Positions 25,596 through 34,523 of a DNA stretch of 64,000 nt are shown one piece after another. The notes below the pieces were generated by a model. It saw only the letters and a program-made list of their open reading frames with translations. It made no database searches and had not been told where the DNA came from. Source of the stretch: Thalassospira sp. ER-Se-21-Dark. GTDB lineage: Bacteria; Pseudomonadota; Alphaproteobacteria; Rhodospirillales; Thalassospiraceae. Both the position numbers and the translations under genes were made by a program. The first letter of the stretch is position 1. Each line of letters begins with the position of its first letter. The stretch lies in NCBI RefSeq assembly GCF_017922435.1, contig NZ_VDEZ01000001.1:496001-560000 (forward strand). The letters run 5' to 3'.

Positions 25596-27245
25596 CTACT
25601 CAGCATGCCGTGGTGGGGTGATTGACGGCCCCGGGTGAACATCGGGGAGTTCGGTTTCGTCGACATAGGCATTTGGCAGGTTGTGTTCTGCCTCGTGCTC
25701 GGTCTCGTACCACTGCTTGTAGCGATAGAGCACGAGTGAGTCGCGGCCAAGACCACGCAACAGTCCATACATCATGACCAGAATGACTGCGGCAAACGGG
25801 AAGCCCGCCACCACAGCTGCGGCCTGCAAGGCCGATAGCCCGCCTGCCACCAGCAGGACGGCGGCAATCACGCCTTCGGTCGTTGCCCAGAACAGGCGCT
25901 GAATACGGGGCGGATCGGCATCACCACCGGCCGTCAGCATGTCGATGACAAACGAGCCACTGTCAGACGAGGTCACAAACCAGATGACGATCATGACGAT
26001 GACAACGGTGGTAACAAATTTGGTCAGCGGCATGAATTCCAGCAGCTTGAAGATCGCACTGCCGTAACTGGCCTTGGTGGCCTCGATCAAACCGGGATCG
26101 CCAATCATTTCCATATGGATCGCAGCCCCGCCAAAGGCGGTGAACCAGAAGAACAGAATGAAGACCGGGATGAACAATACACCGAGGGTGAATTCACGTA
26201 CCGTGCGCCCCCGCGAAATGCGGGCAATAAAGATGCCGACAAACGGCGACCACGACACCCACCAGGCCCAATAGAAGATCGTCCAGCCTGCCTGCCAGTT
26301 GCTGTCAGTGTAGGCTTCGCTCCAGAAACTGATGACGACCAGATTGCTGATATAGTTGCCAACATTTTCAACAAAGCTGTCGAGGACGAAAAGCGTCGGG
26401 CCGAAGATCAGAACAAAACCGAGCAACACAAAGCTGAGCTGAATGTTGAGGTTACTGATCCGTTTGATGCCGCCATCAAGACCCGCCATGACCGAAATGG
26501 TCGCAAACACGGTGATGATGGCAATCAATACGATTTGAACCGGCAGCGTATCGGGAATACCAAACAGGGTATTCAGACCGGAACTGATTTGCATGACGCC
26601 AAGACCAAGGGTCGTGACAATGCCAAACATGGTGCCAAACACGGCCAGAATATCGACGACATGGCCCCAGGTACCATAAATCCGTTCACCGATGATCGGA
26701 TACAGGGCGGAGCGGATCGAAAGCGGCAGGCCCTTGCGGTAATGGAAATAGGCCAGCGACAGGCCAACGATGCAATAAAGCGCCCAGCCATGGATGCCCC
26801 AATGCAGGAACGAAATCATCATCGCCTGTTCGGCGGCCTCGATGGTTTCGGGTTCGGCCGTGGGGGGTGCGAAATAATGATATAGCGGTTCGGCCACGCC
26901 CCAATAGAGCAAGCCGATGCCGATACCGGCACTAAACAGCATCGCCGTCCATGAAAACAAACCATATTCTGGCTTGTCAGTCTGACGTCCCAAACGCACT
27001 CGCCCATAAGGACCGATGGCAAGATAAAGACTGACCACCACGGCCAGATTGGCAACGATGATCAGGAACCAGCCAAAATAGTTTGCAATGGCGGCTTGTG
27101 CGGCGGCAAACAGCGCGCCTGCGGTTTCCGTAAACACCGCCCCGAATATGATGAACCCGACGATCAGGATTGCCGAGACGGAAAAGACCGGCTTGCTGAC
27201 CCGCGGGAAGGGCCCGAGTGGCCCCACCTTCATTTTGTCGTCCAT
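25596..27245 (-). CDS. BCCT-family choline/betaine transporter
   Basis: The 549-residue protein has 12 hydrophobic helices and the BCCT signature WTIFYWAWWVSWSPFVGIFIARISRGRTVREF with its tryptophan run. DQ-rich ends are short. It imports quaternary ammonium compounds by Na+ or H+ symport. Its neighbour on the same strand is choline sulfatase, so choline, choline-O-sulfate or glycine betaine is the likely substrate. ATG 27245 follows a GAGG site and is preferred over 27272. A 488-nt gap with an inverted-repeat element separates it from betC. Confidence 0.93.
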   Translation of the reverse strand: MDDKMKVGPLGPFPRVSKPVFSVSAILIVGFIIFGAVFTETAGALFAAAQAAIANYFGWFLIIVANLAVVVSLYLAIGPYGRVRLGRQTDKPEYGLFSWTAMLFSAGIGIGLLYWGVAEPLYHYFAPPTAEPETIEAAEQAMMISFLHWGIHGWALYCIVGLSLAYFHYRKGLPLSIRSALYPIIGERIYGTWGHVVDILAVFGTMFGIVTTLGLGVMQISSGLNTLFGIPDTLPVQIVLIAIITVFATISVMAGLDGGIKRISNLNIQLSFVLLGFVLIFGPTLFVLDSFVENVGNYISNLVVISFWSEAYTDSNWQAGWTIFYWAWWVSWSPFVGIFIARISRGRTVREFTLGVLFIPVFILFFWFTAFGGAAIHMEMIGDPGLIEATKASYGSAIFKLLEFMPLTKFVTTVVIVMIVIWFVTSSDSGSFVIDMLTAGGDADPPRIQRLFWATTEGVIAAVLLVAGGLSALQAAAVVAGFPFAAVILVMMYGLLRGLGRDSLVLYRYKQWYETEHEAEHNLPNAYVDETELPDVHPGPSITPPRHAE

Positions 27246-27321
27246 GATTACCTCACTGTTTCGGGTACCCAACTTTTCGTTGTTTATGCCCCCCGATCAG
27301 CGCCGGGGGTCTCCCGGACGA

Positions 27322-27588
27322 TAGGGTCAGGACCTACTAATCTGGTCTGACTGGTTCACCGGATTTGTGCGGATACGCGAAGCAAAACCACAGGAAGATA
27401 TTTATCTTTCAAGGCTTTGCGACAAAGTAGCCCGTGCAAATCCGGTTAATCCGAAGGACAGACGTTATATTTGCAAACTCCGGCGTCAAAACCCTTGGCC
27501 GGGATACCAGCCCGACCGGCGGGCTTTTCCTTGGATTTCACAAATATAACGTCTGCCATTCAAACCAGATTAGTAGGTCCTGACCCTA
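27322..27588. repeat. 267-bp TA-flanked element with nested inverted repeats
   Basis: 33-bp terminal inverted repeats (27322-27354 and 27556-27588, 31 of 33 equal) open with TAGGGTCAGGACCTACTAA. Inside are ACCGGATTTG (27358-27367) with CAAATCCGGT (27437-27446), and CAGACGTTATATTTG (27459-27473) with its exact inverse at 27541-27555. The outermost TA at each end suits a TA target duplication, as made by IS630- and some IS5-type transposases. It has no open frame, so it looks like a non-autonomous element or a structured RNA region. It occupies the betT-betC gap. Confidence 0.7.
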
Positions 27589-27733
27589 ATGATCAGATAT
27601 GCTGTCCGTACCCGAGCCGGACAGCAAGGCGGCTTTGATTAGGCACTTCAGGTCTTCCTTTCTTCAGCTCCTGCTAGACAAGAGTTGAGGCAGCGCCGGC
27701 CCGCCGTCCCACATGGCTGGCCGACGCTGCTTC

Positions 27734-29248
27734 TTACTCCCCTCGCGGGAAGCGCTGTTTATCTTCGAGTTCGTTCAGATCCATGTGATTGCGCATGTAG
27801 CGTTCGGACGCCTTTTGCAGCGGCTGATAATCCCACGGGAAGTAGGAGCCGTTGCGCAGCGCCTCATAGACGATCCAGCGACGTGCCTGACTTTCGCGGA
27901 CCGCAGAATCAAATGCCTCCAGATTCCATCGTGCGGCACGCTGGGCACGGAAGGCCTCAAGCTGGTCGGCACAGGCCGGATCGGTTGCAAGGTTGGTGAG
28001 TTCCCTAGGATCGGCTTCAAGGTCAAACAGCTGTTCGGGATCAAGCGTGCAATAGGTATATTTCCATTTGCCTTCGCGGATACAGACCAGCGGGGCATAG
28101 GACCCTTCGGCGGCATATTCCATCAGAACAGGCTCGGTGCGAGCCTTGCCAGCCAGCATGCCACACAGCGACATGCCATCGGTCCAAGGCGCAACTTCAT
28201 CCATCGAAATGCCAGCAAGATCGGCCACGGTCGGGGTGACATCAAGGCTTGAAACCGGATCGGTATAAAGGCCCGGCGTGATGTTTGGCCCGGCCATCAT
28301 CAGCGGCACACGCGCCGAGCCTTCAAAGAAGCTCATTTTGAACCACAGGCCGCGTTCGCCCAGCATATCGCCATGGTCAGAGACAAAGATGATGATGGTG
28401 TTGTCGAGCTGACGAGTGGTTTCAAGCACCTCCATGATCTGCCCGACCTTGTCATCGATATAGGAGATGTTGGCGAAATAGGCCTGACGGGACCGTCTGA
28501 CATCTTCCTTTTTGATGTCAAAGGCGGTGTAGTCACTGGCCTGCATCAGACGCTGGGAATGCGGGTCCTGACCCTCGAAATCAAACGGTGCGACTTCGGG
28601 TTCAAGTTCCGGGCAATCTTCATACAGATCCCAGAATTTCTTGCGCGCGACATAGGGGTCATGCGGATGGGTGAAGCTGACCGTCAGGCACCACGGGCGT
28701 TCATCATGCCCGCGCGACAGATCATAGATCTTGTGCGTCGCGTTATAGGCGACCTCGTCATCATATTCCATCTGGTTGGAGATCTCGGCGACACCGGCAC
28801 CGGTGACGGAGCCCAGGTTATGATACCACCAGTCAATGCGTTCGCCCGGTTTGCGATAATCCGGGGTCCAGCCGAAATCAGCCGGATAGATATCGGTGGT
28901 CAGGCGTTCCTCAAACCCGTGCAACTGATCGGGGCCGACGAAATGCATCTTGCCCGACAGGCAGGTGTAATACCCGGCCCGACGCAGATGATGGGCATAG
29001 GTCGGAATGTCTGATGAAAACTCAGCCGCGTTGTCATAGACCCGGGTGCGATTGGGCAATTGCCCGGCCATGAAGGATGCACGTCCCGGCGCACAAAGCG
29101 GGGAGCCTGTATAGCAATTGCGGAAACGCGCCGAACGTTCAGCGAGCTTGCGCAAATGCGGCGTATGGAGGAAATCCGCAGGCCCATCGGGGAACAGGGT
29201 CCCGTTTAGCTGGTCGGCCATCAGGATCAAAATATTCGGGGACGTCAT
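27734..29248 (-). CDS. betC: Choline-sulfatase
   Basis: Hydrolyses choline-O-sulfate to choline and sulfate. The 504-residue protein has the sulfatase N-terminal metal site NILILMADQLNG and the SPLCAPGRASF motif (near residue 50), whose Cys is converted to formylglycine. GKMHFVGPDQLHGFEERL and FVSDHGDMLGERGLWFK supply further metal and sulfate ligands; these match BetC. A C-terminal RYMRNHMDLN tail is characteristic of the family. It is divergent from its probable LysR regulator, with the BCCT transporter downstream. betA and betB, which would oxidise the choline, are not in the window. Confidence 0.95.
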   Translation of the reverse strand: MTSPNILILMADQLNGTLFPDGPADFLHTPHLRKLAERSARFRNCYTGSPLCAPGRASFMAGQLPNRTRVYDNAAEFSSDIPTYAHHLRRAGYYTCLSGKMHFVGPDQLHGFEERLTTDIYPADFGWTPDYRKPGERIDWWYHNLGSVTGAGVAEISNQMEYDDEVAYNATHKIYDLSRGHDERPWCLTVSFTHPHDPYVARKKFWDLYEDCPELEPEVAPFDFEGQDPHSQRLMQASDYTAFDIKKEDVRRSRQAYFANISYIDDKVGQIMEVLETTRQLDNTIIIFVSDHGDMLGERGLWFKMSFFEGSARVPLMMAGPNITPGLYTDPVSSLDVTPTVADLAGISMDEVAPWTDGMSLCGMLAGKARTEPVLMEYAAEGSYAPLVCIREGKWKYTYCTLDPEQLFDLEADPRELTNLATDPACADQLEAFRAQRAARWNLEAFDSAVRESQARRWIVYEALRNGSYFPWDYQPLQKASERYMRNHMDLNELEDKQRFPRGE

Positions 29249-29495
29249 TTATTATGCACTCCTTCACAGGGTGCAATGCGCCGATCACCGGGACGGCAGC
29301 ATTGACGACAAAAGCACCCCTGGGTCGTTTGTTTCGAGCCCGCGCAAGCCGTAGACCCTGCCCCTTTTCGGGTGCGTTTGATCGGGTGTTCTTGTTATTC
29401 CGCTTGACGCCAACTTCGTTAAGAACATTAAATCCATAAATCAACATTCAAAGAAACCCGGTGTTTTTTAATCACTTCCATAAAGAATTTTTATA

Positions 29496-30380
29496 ATGCA
29501 AAGACCCCTCGACATTGGCTGGCTGAGAATTTTTGAGGCGGTCGGGCGGCTTGGCAGCCTGACGCGGGCCGCCAATGAGCTGGGCTTGAGCCAGCCGGCG
29601 GTGACCTATCAGATCAAGCGGGTCGAGGATCAGCTGGGTGTGTCGCTGCTGCATCGATCCCAAGGTGGCAGTCGATTGACCGATGCGGGTGAAATCCTGT
29701 TTGAGGCGGTGAAAACCAGTGTCGAGAGCATCGACAAAGCGGCACGTGATACGCGACGCACCACGCAGGATCATGCGGTGCGGATCTTTACCGATTTCGG
29801 CTTTGCCGCCTTTTGGTTGATGCCACGCGTAACCGATTTCCGCCGCCTGCATCCCGAGGCCGAAGTCCATATCATCGCATCCCAGGGCCTTGATGATGCG
29901 ATGGCACGCGAAACCGATGCCGCCATGCTGTTCGGGGCGGCAGACGATTTCCCCGATAGCGCACAGCTTCTGATCCCGGAACGGGTGGTGCCGGTTTGTA
30001 CACCGGGCTTTCTTGAACGCTATGGTCCGTTTGACGATCCGGCCAAGTTTGCCCGCGCCCCGCTTTTGCATCTCGAAGTCGCTGGCAAGTCACGCTGGCT
30101 GACGTGGGAAAGCTGGCTTGCCGATCACGGGATTACCCGCAAACCGGCCCAGGGCGATCTTGGGCTGAATACCTATGGCTTTGTCATTCAGGCGGCTCTT
30201 GCCGAACAGGGGGTGGCACTTGGCTGGCGCGGACTGGTTGATCATCACCTTGAACAGGGAAGCCTTGTTGCGGTTGGCCGCGAAGTGGCGCGTGCCGATC
30301 GCGGATACTGGGTGGTGCCCGGCACCTCGGTCAGTAATACCACCACCACGCTGCTTGATTGGTTGATCAACGAGACCTGA
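29496..30380 (+). CDS. LysR-family regulator of choline-sulfate use
   Basis: The 294-residue protein has a LysR helix-turn-helix (WLRIFEAVGRLGSLTRAANELGLSQPAVTYQIKRVE) and an effector domain with FTDFGFAAFWLMPRVTDFRRLHPEAEVHI. It is divergent from betC across 247 nt, and in several alphaproteobacteria a LysR gene in this place regulates choline-sulfate genes. Target assignment is therefore by position. Downstream is a hairpin terminator, then the agmatinase-like gene. Confidence 0.88.
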   Translation: MQRPLDIGWLRIFEAVGRLGSLTRAANELGLSQPAVTYQIKRVEDQLGVSLLHRSQGGSRLTDAGEILFEAVKTSVESIDKAARDTRRTTQDHAVRIFTDFGFAAFWLMPRVTDFRRLHPEAEVHIIASQGLDDAMARETDAAMLFGAADDFPDSAQLLIPERVVPVCTPGFLERYGPFDDPAKFARAPLLHLEVAGKSRWLTWESWLADHGITRKPAQGDLGLNTYGFVIQAALAEQGVALGWRGLVDHHLEQGSLVAVGREVARADRGYWVVPGTSVSNTTTTLLDWLINET

Positions 30381-30390
30381 TTGCCGCCAA

Positions 30391-30420
30391 GCCCCTGAAT
30401 TGTTTTACTGTAACAGGGGC
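30391..30420 (+). terminator. Terminator after the LysR gene
   Basis: GCCCCTG pairs with CAGGGGC around a 16-nt loop. Confidence 0.55.
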
Positions 30421-30476
30421 CGCATGTCCCCTAGAGTGGCGGTTTGCGCAACACCACTTTCGACAGGGGGGTTTTC

Positions 30477-31430
30477 ATGCCTGAGCATGGCTATAACAGC
30501 GGGCGGTTGAACCTGCCCTTTGTGGGAATTTCAACTTTTTCCAAAAGCCCCTATGTCGAAAACTGGGATGCGATTGATGCCGATGTGGCGATCCTTGGCG
30601 CGCCGTTTGATTTCGGCACCCAGTGGCGGTCCGGTGCACGGTTTGGGCCGCGCGGCATTCGCGAGGCATCGACATTGTTCGCCTTTGGTCATGCCGGGGC
30701 CTATGACCATGAAGATGACGTGACCTATCTTGAAGGGGTCCGGATGGTCGATATTGGCGATGCCGATATCATTCATACTGACACGATCAACAGCCACGCC
30801 AACATCGAGTTTGGCGTGCGCAAGATTTTGGCCACCGGGGCCCTGCCCGTGGTTCTGGGCGGCGATCATTCGATCAACATTCCTTGCATCAATGCCTTTT
30901 CCGATCAGGAACCGGTGCATGTGGTGCAGTTTGACGCCCATCTCGATTTCGTTGATGAACGCCACGGGGTGCGCAATGGCCATGGCAACCCGATGCGCCG
31001 GGCCATTGAAAAGCCATGGGTGTCAGGCATGACCCAACTTGGCATTCGCAATGTGTCCTCCACCGCCAAGGAGGGCTATGACTATGCCCGCGCGCAGGGA
31101 TCAGACATCCTGTCCGTGCGCCAAGTCCGCAAGCTTGGTGTCGAGGCTGTTCTGGAACGTATTCCGGCCGGAAAGCGGTATTACCTGACGATTGATATTG
31201 ACGGCTTTGATCCGTCGATTGCGCCGGGTACGGGCACGCCCAGCCATGGCGGGTTCCTGTATTATGACGTACTGGAAATCATCGCTGGCCTTGCCAAGCG
31301 GGGCGATATCGTTGGCATTGATCTGGTCGAAGTGGCCCCTGATTATGATCAGACCGGATCGACCAGCATTCTGGCCGCGCAGATTTTGCTCAATACCATC
31401 GGGCGGATTTTTGCCGCGCGTAGCAAATAA
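30477..31430 (+). CDS. speB: Agmatinase-family ureohydrolase
   Basis: The 317-residue manganese enzyme has LGGDHSI, VQFDAHLDFVDE and the family signature YLTIDIDGFDPSIAPGTGTPSHGG, which supply the metal-binding His and Asp residues. SpeB hydrolyses agmatine to putrescine and urea; guanidinobutyrase and guanidinopropionase share the fold and cannot be excluded. ATG 30477 has a GGGGGG-type purine tract ahead and replaces the upstream TTG at 30444. It is transcribed away from betC and followed by a toxin-antitoxin pair. Confidence 0.85.
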   Translation: MPEHGYNSGRLNLPFVGISTFSKSPYVENWDAIDADVAILGAPFDFGTQWRSGARFGPRGIREASTLFAFGHAGAYDHEDDVTYLEGVRMVDIGDADIIHTDTINSHANIEFGVRKILATGALPVVLGGDHSINIPCINAFSDQEPVHVVQFDAHLDFVDERHGVRNGHGNPMRRAIEKPWVSGMTQLGIRNVSSTAKEGYDYARAQGSDILSVRQVRKLGVEAVLERIPAGKRYYLTIDIDGFDPSIAPGTGTPSHGGFLYYDVLEIIAGLAKRGDIVGIDLVEVAPDYDQTGSTSILAAQILLNTIGRIFAARSK

Positions 31431-31484
31431 TGGCAGACACCGATGGAAAAACGTCCGCTTGATGAACAGGGTCAGGCCATAGCA

Positions 31485-31516
31485 ACAAACCCACATATGT
31501 GGTAATGTGGGTTTGT
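31485..31516. promoter_or_regulatory. Perfect inverted repeat upstream of the antitoxin gene
   Basis: ACAAACCCACAT (31485-31496) and ATGTGGGTTTGT (31505-31516), 8 nt apart and 22 nt before the antitoxin start. ParD-type antitoxins usually repress their own operon through such a site. Confidence 0.65.
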
Positions 31517-31538
31517 ACATTTGGTTGGAGATCGCCCC

Positions 31539-31790
31539 ATGAGCCGCCTGACAATCGACATAACAGACCAGCAGCACAAAAGCCTGAAGGCGACGGCCGC
31601 CTTGCAGGGCAAGACCATCAAGCAATACGCGCTCGAACGGTTATTCCCGGACGATGCCAATGCCGACAAGGCATGGATGGAGCTGAAAACCTTACTCGAA
31701 AACCGCATCGAAGATGGGGTTGCGGGGAACGTTTCGTCCAAAAGTATCTCTGAAATTCTTGAGGAAGAACTGAGCGAGAAGCCTGCGTGA
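31539..31790 (+). CDS. ParD-like antitoxin
   Basis: The 83-residue protein has an N-terminal ribbon-helix-helix-like segment (MSRLTIDITDQQHKSLKATAALQGKTIKQYALERLF), the typical DNA-binding part of such antitoxins. A C-terminal region (about residues 50-83) would wrap the toxin. TTGGAG precedes ATG 31539. It overlaps the toxin start by 4 nt, the normal arrangement for a parDE operon, and follows a perfect 12-bp inverted repeat. Confidence 0.85.
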   Translation: MSRLTIDITDQQHKSLKATAALQGKTIKQYALERLFPDDANADKAWMELKTLLENRIEDGVAGNVSSKSISEILEEELSEKPA

Positions 31791-32095
31791 CGGGGTATGT
31801 CCTTAGCGCAGAGGCAGAAGCCGATCTGCGCGGGATCATTCGATATACCAACAAGGAGTGGGGCCCAGCACAAGTGCGGCGCTATGTCGCCACGCTGGAA
31901 AAGGGCATTGATGATCTTGTCGCCGGGCGTGGTTCATTCCATGACATGAGCGAACTTTTTCCAGATCTTCGGATGGTGCGCTGCGCGCAACATTACGTCT
32001 TTTGTCTACCACGCGAAAATGCGCCCGCACTGGTCGTGGCGATTTTCCATGAGCGCATGGACCTTATGACGCGATTGGCTGACAGAATTCGATAG
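31787..32095 (+). CDS. ParE/RelE-family toxin
   Basis: The 102-residue toxin starts with GTG at 31787, overlapping the antitoxin stop. The YVLSAEAEADLRGIIRYTNKEWGPAQVRRYVATLEKGI opening is characteristic of ParE (gyrase poison), and GSFHDMSELFPDLRMVRCAQHYVF and the C-terminal ALVVAIFHERMDLMTRLADRI complete the fold. By sequence ParE is favoured over the mRNA interferase RelE. Length is normal, so it is likely functional. Confidence 0.87.
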   Translation: MTGYVLSAEAEADLRGIIRYTNKEWGPAQVRRYVATLEKGIDDLVAGRGSFHDMSELFPDLRMVRCAQHYVFCLPRENAPALVVAIFHERMDLMTRLADRIR

Positions 32096-32134
32096 CGCGA
32101 ACCGGGAAAGCAGTACGAGGTTCCCGCTTTCGCG
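32096..32134. terminator. Hairpin between the toxin and hemF genes
   Basis: CGCGAACCGGGAA and TTCCCGCTTTCGCG form an interrupted stem. The genes on either side converge on it. Confidence 0.5.
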
Positions 32135-32159
32135 TGCATCCATTAAGAACCATACATCT

Positions 32160-33092
32160 TTACGGCCAGTTGGCTTCGGGCGGGAGGGACATCAGGATGG
32201 CTTCGGTGTTGCCGCCGGTCATCAGACCAAAGCGCGTGCCACGGTCATGGAGCAGGTTGAACTCGACATAGCGGCCGCGCTTGATCAGTTGGGCGCGGCG
32301 TTCGTCATCGGTCCAGGTTTTGTTGTAGTGGCGTTTGACCAGTTCGGGATAGATATCGCGGAAAGCCCGCCCGACATCCTGGGTGAAGGCGAAATCGGCA
32401 TCCCAGTTGGCATCGAGATAATCATAGAAAATCCCGCCAACCCCGCGTGGCTCGTTACGGTGGGGCAGCCAGAAATATTCATCGCACCACTTTTTGAATC
32501 GGTCGTAATAGTCATTACCATGGGCATCGCAGGCAGATTTAAGCGCACCATGGAAATCGGCGGTGTCTTTTTCCTGCGGGAAGACCGGGGTCAGATCGGC
32601 ACCACCGCCAAACCATGCCTTGGTGGTCACGATGTGGCGCGTGTTCATGTGCACGGCCGGCACATGAGGCGAGCATGGATGGGCGACCAGTGAAATGCCC
32701 GCCGCCCAGAAGTTGGGGTTTTCATCGGCACCGGGGATTTCCTTGCGGAATTTTTCGGAAAATTCGCCGTGCACGACCGAGATATTGACCCCGACCTTTT
32801 CAAACACCCGGCCCTTCATGACCGACATTTCGCCGCCGCCTTCATTTTCGCCGCGTTCCCAAGTGGTGCGCTCGAACCGCCCCGGTGCACGGTCGGAAAG
32901 CGGTCCTTCGTAGCTGTCTTCAAGCGCCTCGTAACTGGCGCAAATGTCATCACGCAATTGGCGGAACCAGTCCTGGGCGATCTGTTTGCGTTTGGCAATT
33001 ACGGCATCGTCGACCTTATGGTCGGTGCTCGTTTTCATTGCCTGTTTTGCAGCAATTTTTGCGTCCGTCATTGCGTTACTCACCTGGTTCAT
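32160..33092 (-). CDS. hemF: Aerobic coproporphyrinogen III oxidase
   Basis: Oxidatively decarboxylates coproporphyrinogen III during heme synthesis, using O2. The 310-residue protein has [36 protein letters not shown], and [23 protein letters not shown]; all are family motifs. The [18 protein letters not shown] end carries the conserved C-terminal part. Its start overlaps the trmL stop by 4 nt, so they are co-translated. The O2-independent enzyme HemN is not in the window. Confidence 0.97.
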   Translation of the reverse strand: MNQVSNAMTDAKIAAKQAMKTSTDHKVDDAVIAKRKQIAQDWFRQLRDDICASYEALEDSYEGPLSDRAPGRFERTTWERGENEGGGEMSVMKGRVFEKVGVNISVVHGEFSEKFRKEIPGADENPNFWAAGISLVAHPCSPHVPAVHMNTRHIVTTKAWFGGGADLTPVFPQEKDTADFHGALKSACDAHGNDYYDRFKKWCDEYFWLPHRNEPRGVGGIFYDYLDANWDADFAFTQDVGRAFRDIYPELVKRHYNKTWTDDERRAQLIKRGRYVEFNLLHDRGTRFGLMTGGNTEAILMSLPPEANWP

Positions 33093-33568
33093 TCACTCGG
33101 TCGGCTTGCAGGAAAGCCATCGGTCTGTCGGAGCGCCTCGCCCAATGTCATTGCGGTTGCCATGGCGACATTGAGCGAGCGCATTTGCGGCTTCATGGGA
33201 ATGACGACGCGGGCATCGACATAGTCATGGACGCTGTCAGGTACCCCTTTGCTTTCGGAACCCAGCATCAGGATATCATCAGCGCGAAATTCAAAATCGC
33301 AATAGGGTTCGGCCCCCTTGGTCGTCAGCAACACCAGACGCCCAGGCACCGTTCTATCCTGGCGGGCTTCGACAAAGGCGCGCCAGTCGGCATGGCGTAT
33401 ATAATCGGCCTTTTCGAGATAATCCATCCCGGCGCGCTTGAGCGCACCGGACGTCAGAAGAAATCCGCACGGTTCGATGATATCGACCGGCAGGCCAAAA
33501 CAGGCCGCCATGCGCAGAATGGTGCCGGTGTTTTGCGGGATGTCGGGTTCGAATAAACAAATTCTCAT
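33089..33568 (-). CDS. trmL: tRNA (cytidine(34)-2'-O)-methyltransferase
   Basis: A 159-residue SPOUT methyltransferase for the wobble position of leucine tRNAs. The trefoil-knot motifs are [19 protein letters not shown] near the N-terminus, [12 protein letters not shown] near residue 105, and [26 protein letters not shown] at the C-terminus. Length and motifs fit TrmL closely. It precedes hemF on the same strand with a 4-nt overlap. Confidence 0.95.
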   Translation of the reverse strand: MRICLFEPDIPQNTGTILRMAACFGLPVDIIEPCGFLLTSGALKRAGMDYLEKADYIRHADWRAFVEARQDRTVPGRLVLLTTKGAEPYCDFEFRADDILMLGSESKGVPDSVHDYVDARVVIPMKPQMRSLNVAMATAMTLGEALRQTDGFPASRPSE

Positions 33569-33960
33569 GGCTTCTTTTAGAATCGTTGGTGAACAAATGT
33601 CGAATCAGTTCATCAGCGACATATAATTACCCGTTAACGTCGCTATTAGACTTTTTTGGAATATGAAGAACTAAAGCCACAAACCCTTGGCGCACAAAGG
33701 GCGGGATACCCGCAATTACGCTATGTTTTACCGAATTGTGCAGCGCAAAACCCAATGATCTTGTTGAATGCAAACAATTTGCAACTCCAAGTTCTCCTTA
33801 ACAAACCGAATTTTTGTTAGTATACGGACCGTCAAACAGGCCTAAGGGCTTTGAGCGGCAAGATTGTTTGATTTTCATCAATGGAATGTAAACATGAATG
33901 CCCTAAGTCTTGGTTTGGCATTCCGCATGCCTGTTTTGGGGGCAGAAAGAGGGATTAATT
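33569..33960. promoter_or_regulatory. Regulatory region upstream of petABC
   Basis: 392 nt between trmL and petA. It holds a TGC-rich motif like the PHA operators (core TGCAGCGC at 33739-33746, flanked by GAATTG and AAAA). A perfect TGCAAA-CAA-TTTGCA inverted repeat at 33769-33783 lies close by. The region is AT-rich near 33800-33830. I cannot fix the transcription start. Confidence 0.5.
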
Positions 33961-34512
33961 ATGTCGCAAACGGTGCATTCCTCCGGCGAACACCAGCCGG
34001 ACGAGAACCGCAGGGATTTCCTGACCTTGGCGACCACAGCAGTTGGCGCCGTTGGCGTTGGTTGCGCGTTGTTGCCGTTCGTGGACAGCATGAACCCGTC
34101 CAAGGACGTTCTCGCACTTGCCTCGGTTGAGGTTAATCTGGCCAACATCCCGGTTGGTCAGGCAATTAAGGTCATGTGGCGAGGCAAACCTGTCTTCATC
34201 CGCCATCGTACCGAACGCGAAATCAATGAGGCCGAAGACGTCGCATTGAACGAACTCGTCGATCCGCAGACCGACGATGCGCGTGTCGAAAAGAAAGAGT
34301 GGCTGATTGTCGTCGGCGTCTGCACCCATCTGGGCTGCATTCCGATGGGCACTGCCACAGGCGAAACCCGTGGTGATTATGATGGCTGGTACTGCCCATG
34401 CCATGGCTCGCACTATGATACGTCGGGCCGTATCCGCCGCGGCCCCGCGCCGTTGAACCTTGTCGTTCCGGAATATGAATTCCTGACCGACACGTCGGTC
34501 CGGATCGGGTAA
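33961..34512 (+). CDS. petA: Ubiquinol-cytochrome c reductase iron-sulfur subunit (Rieske)
   Basis: The 183-residue Rieske protein of the bc1 complex transfers electrons from ubiquinol to cytochrome c1. An N-terminal basic stretch ([17 protein letters not shown]) acts as a Tat-type anchor. The cluster-binding motifs are VCTHLGCIP near residue 125 and CPCHGSHYD near 146, giving two Cys and two His ligands plus disulfide cysteines. It is encoded first in the pet operon; ATG 33961 is chosen over upstream frames because it gives a correct N-terminus and has a GAGGG site. Confidence 0.97.
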   Translation: MSQTVHSSGEHQPDENRRDFLTLATTAVGAVGVGCALLPFVDSMNPSKDVLALASVEVNLANIPVGQAIKVMWRGKPVFIRHRTEREINEAEDVALNELVDPQTDDARVEKKEWLIVVGVCTHLGCIPMGTATGETRGDYDGWYCPCHGSHYDTSGRIRRGPAPLNLVVPEYEFLTDTSVRIG

Positions 34513-34523
34513 GGAGCAGGTTT

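Noticed and set aside
27322..27588. CRISPR array or integron attC site
   Set aside because: Repeats are inverted pairs, not regularly spaced direct repeats, and no cas or integrase gene is near.
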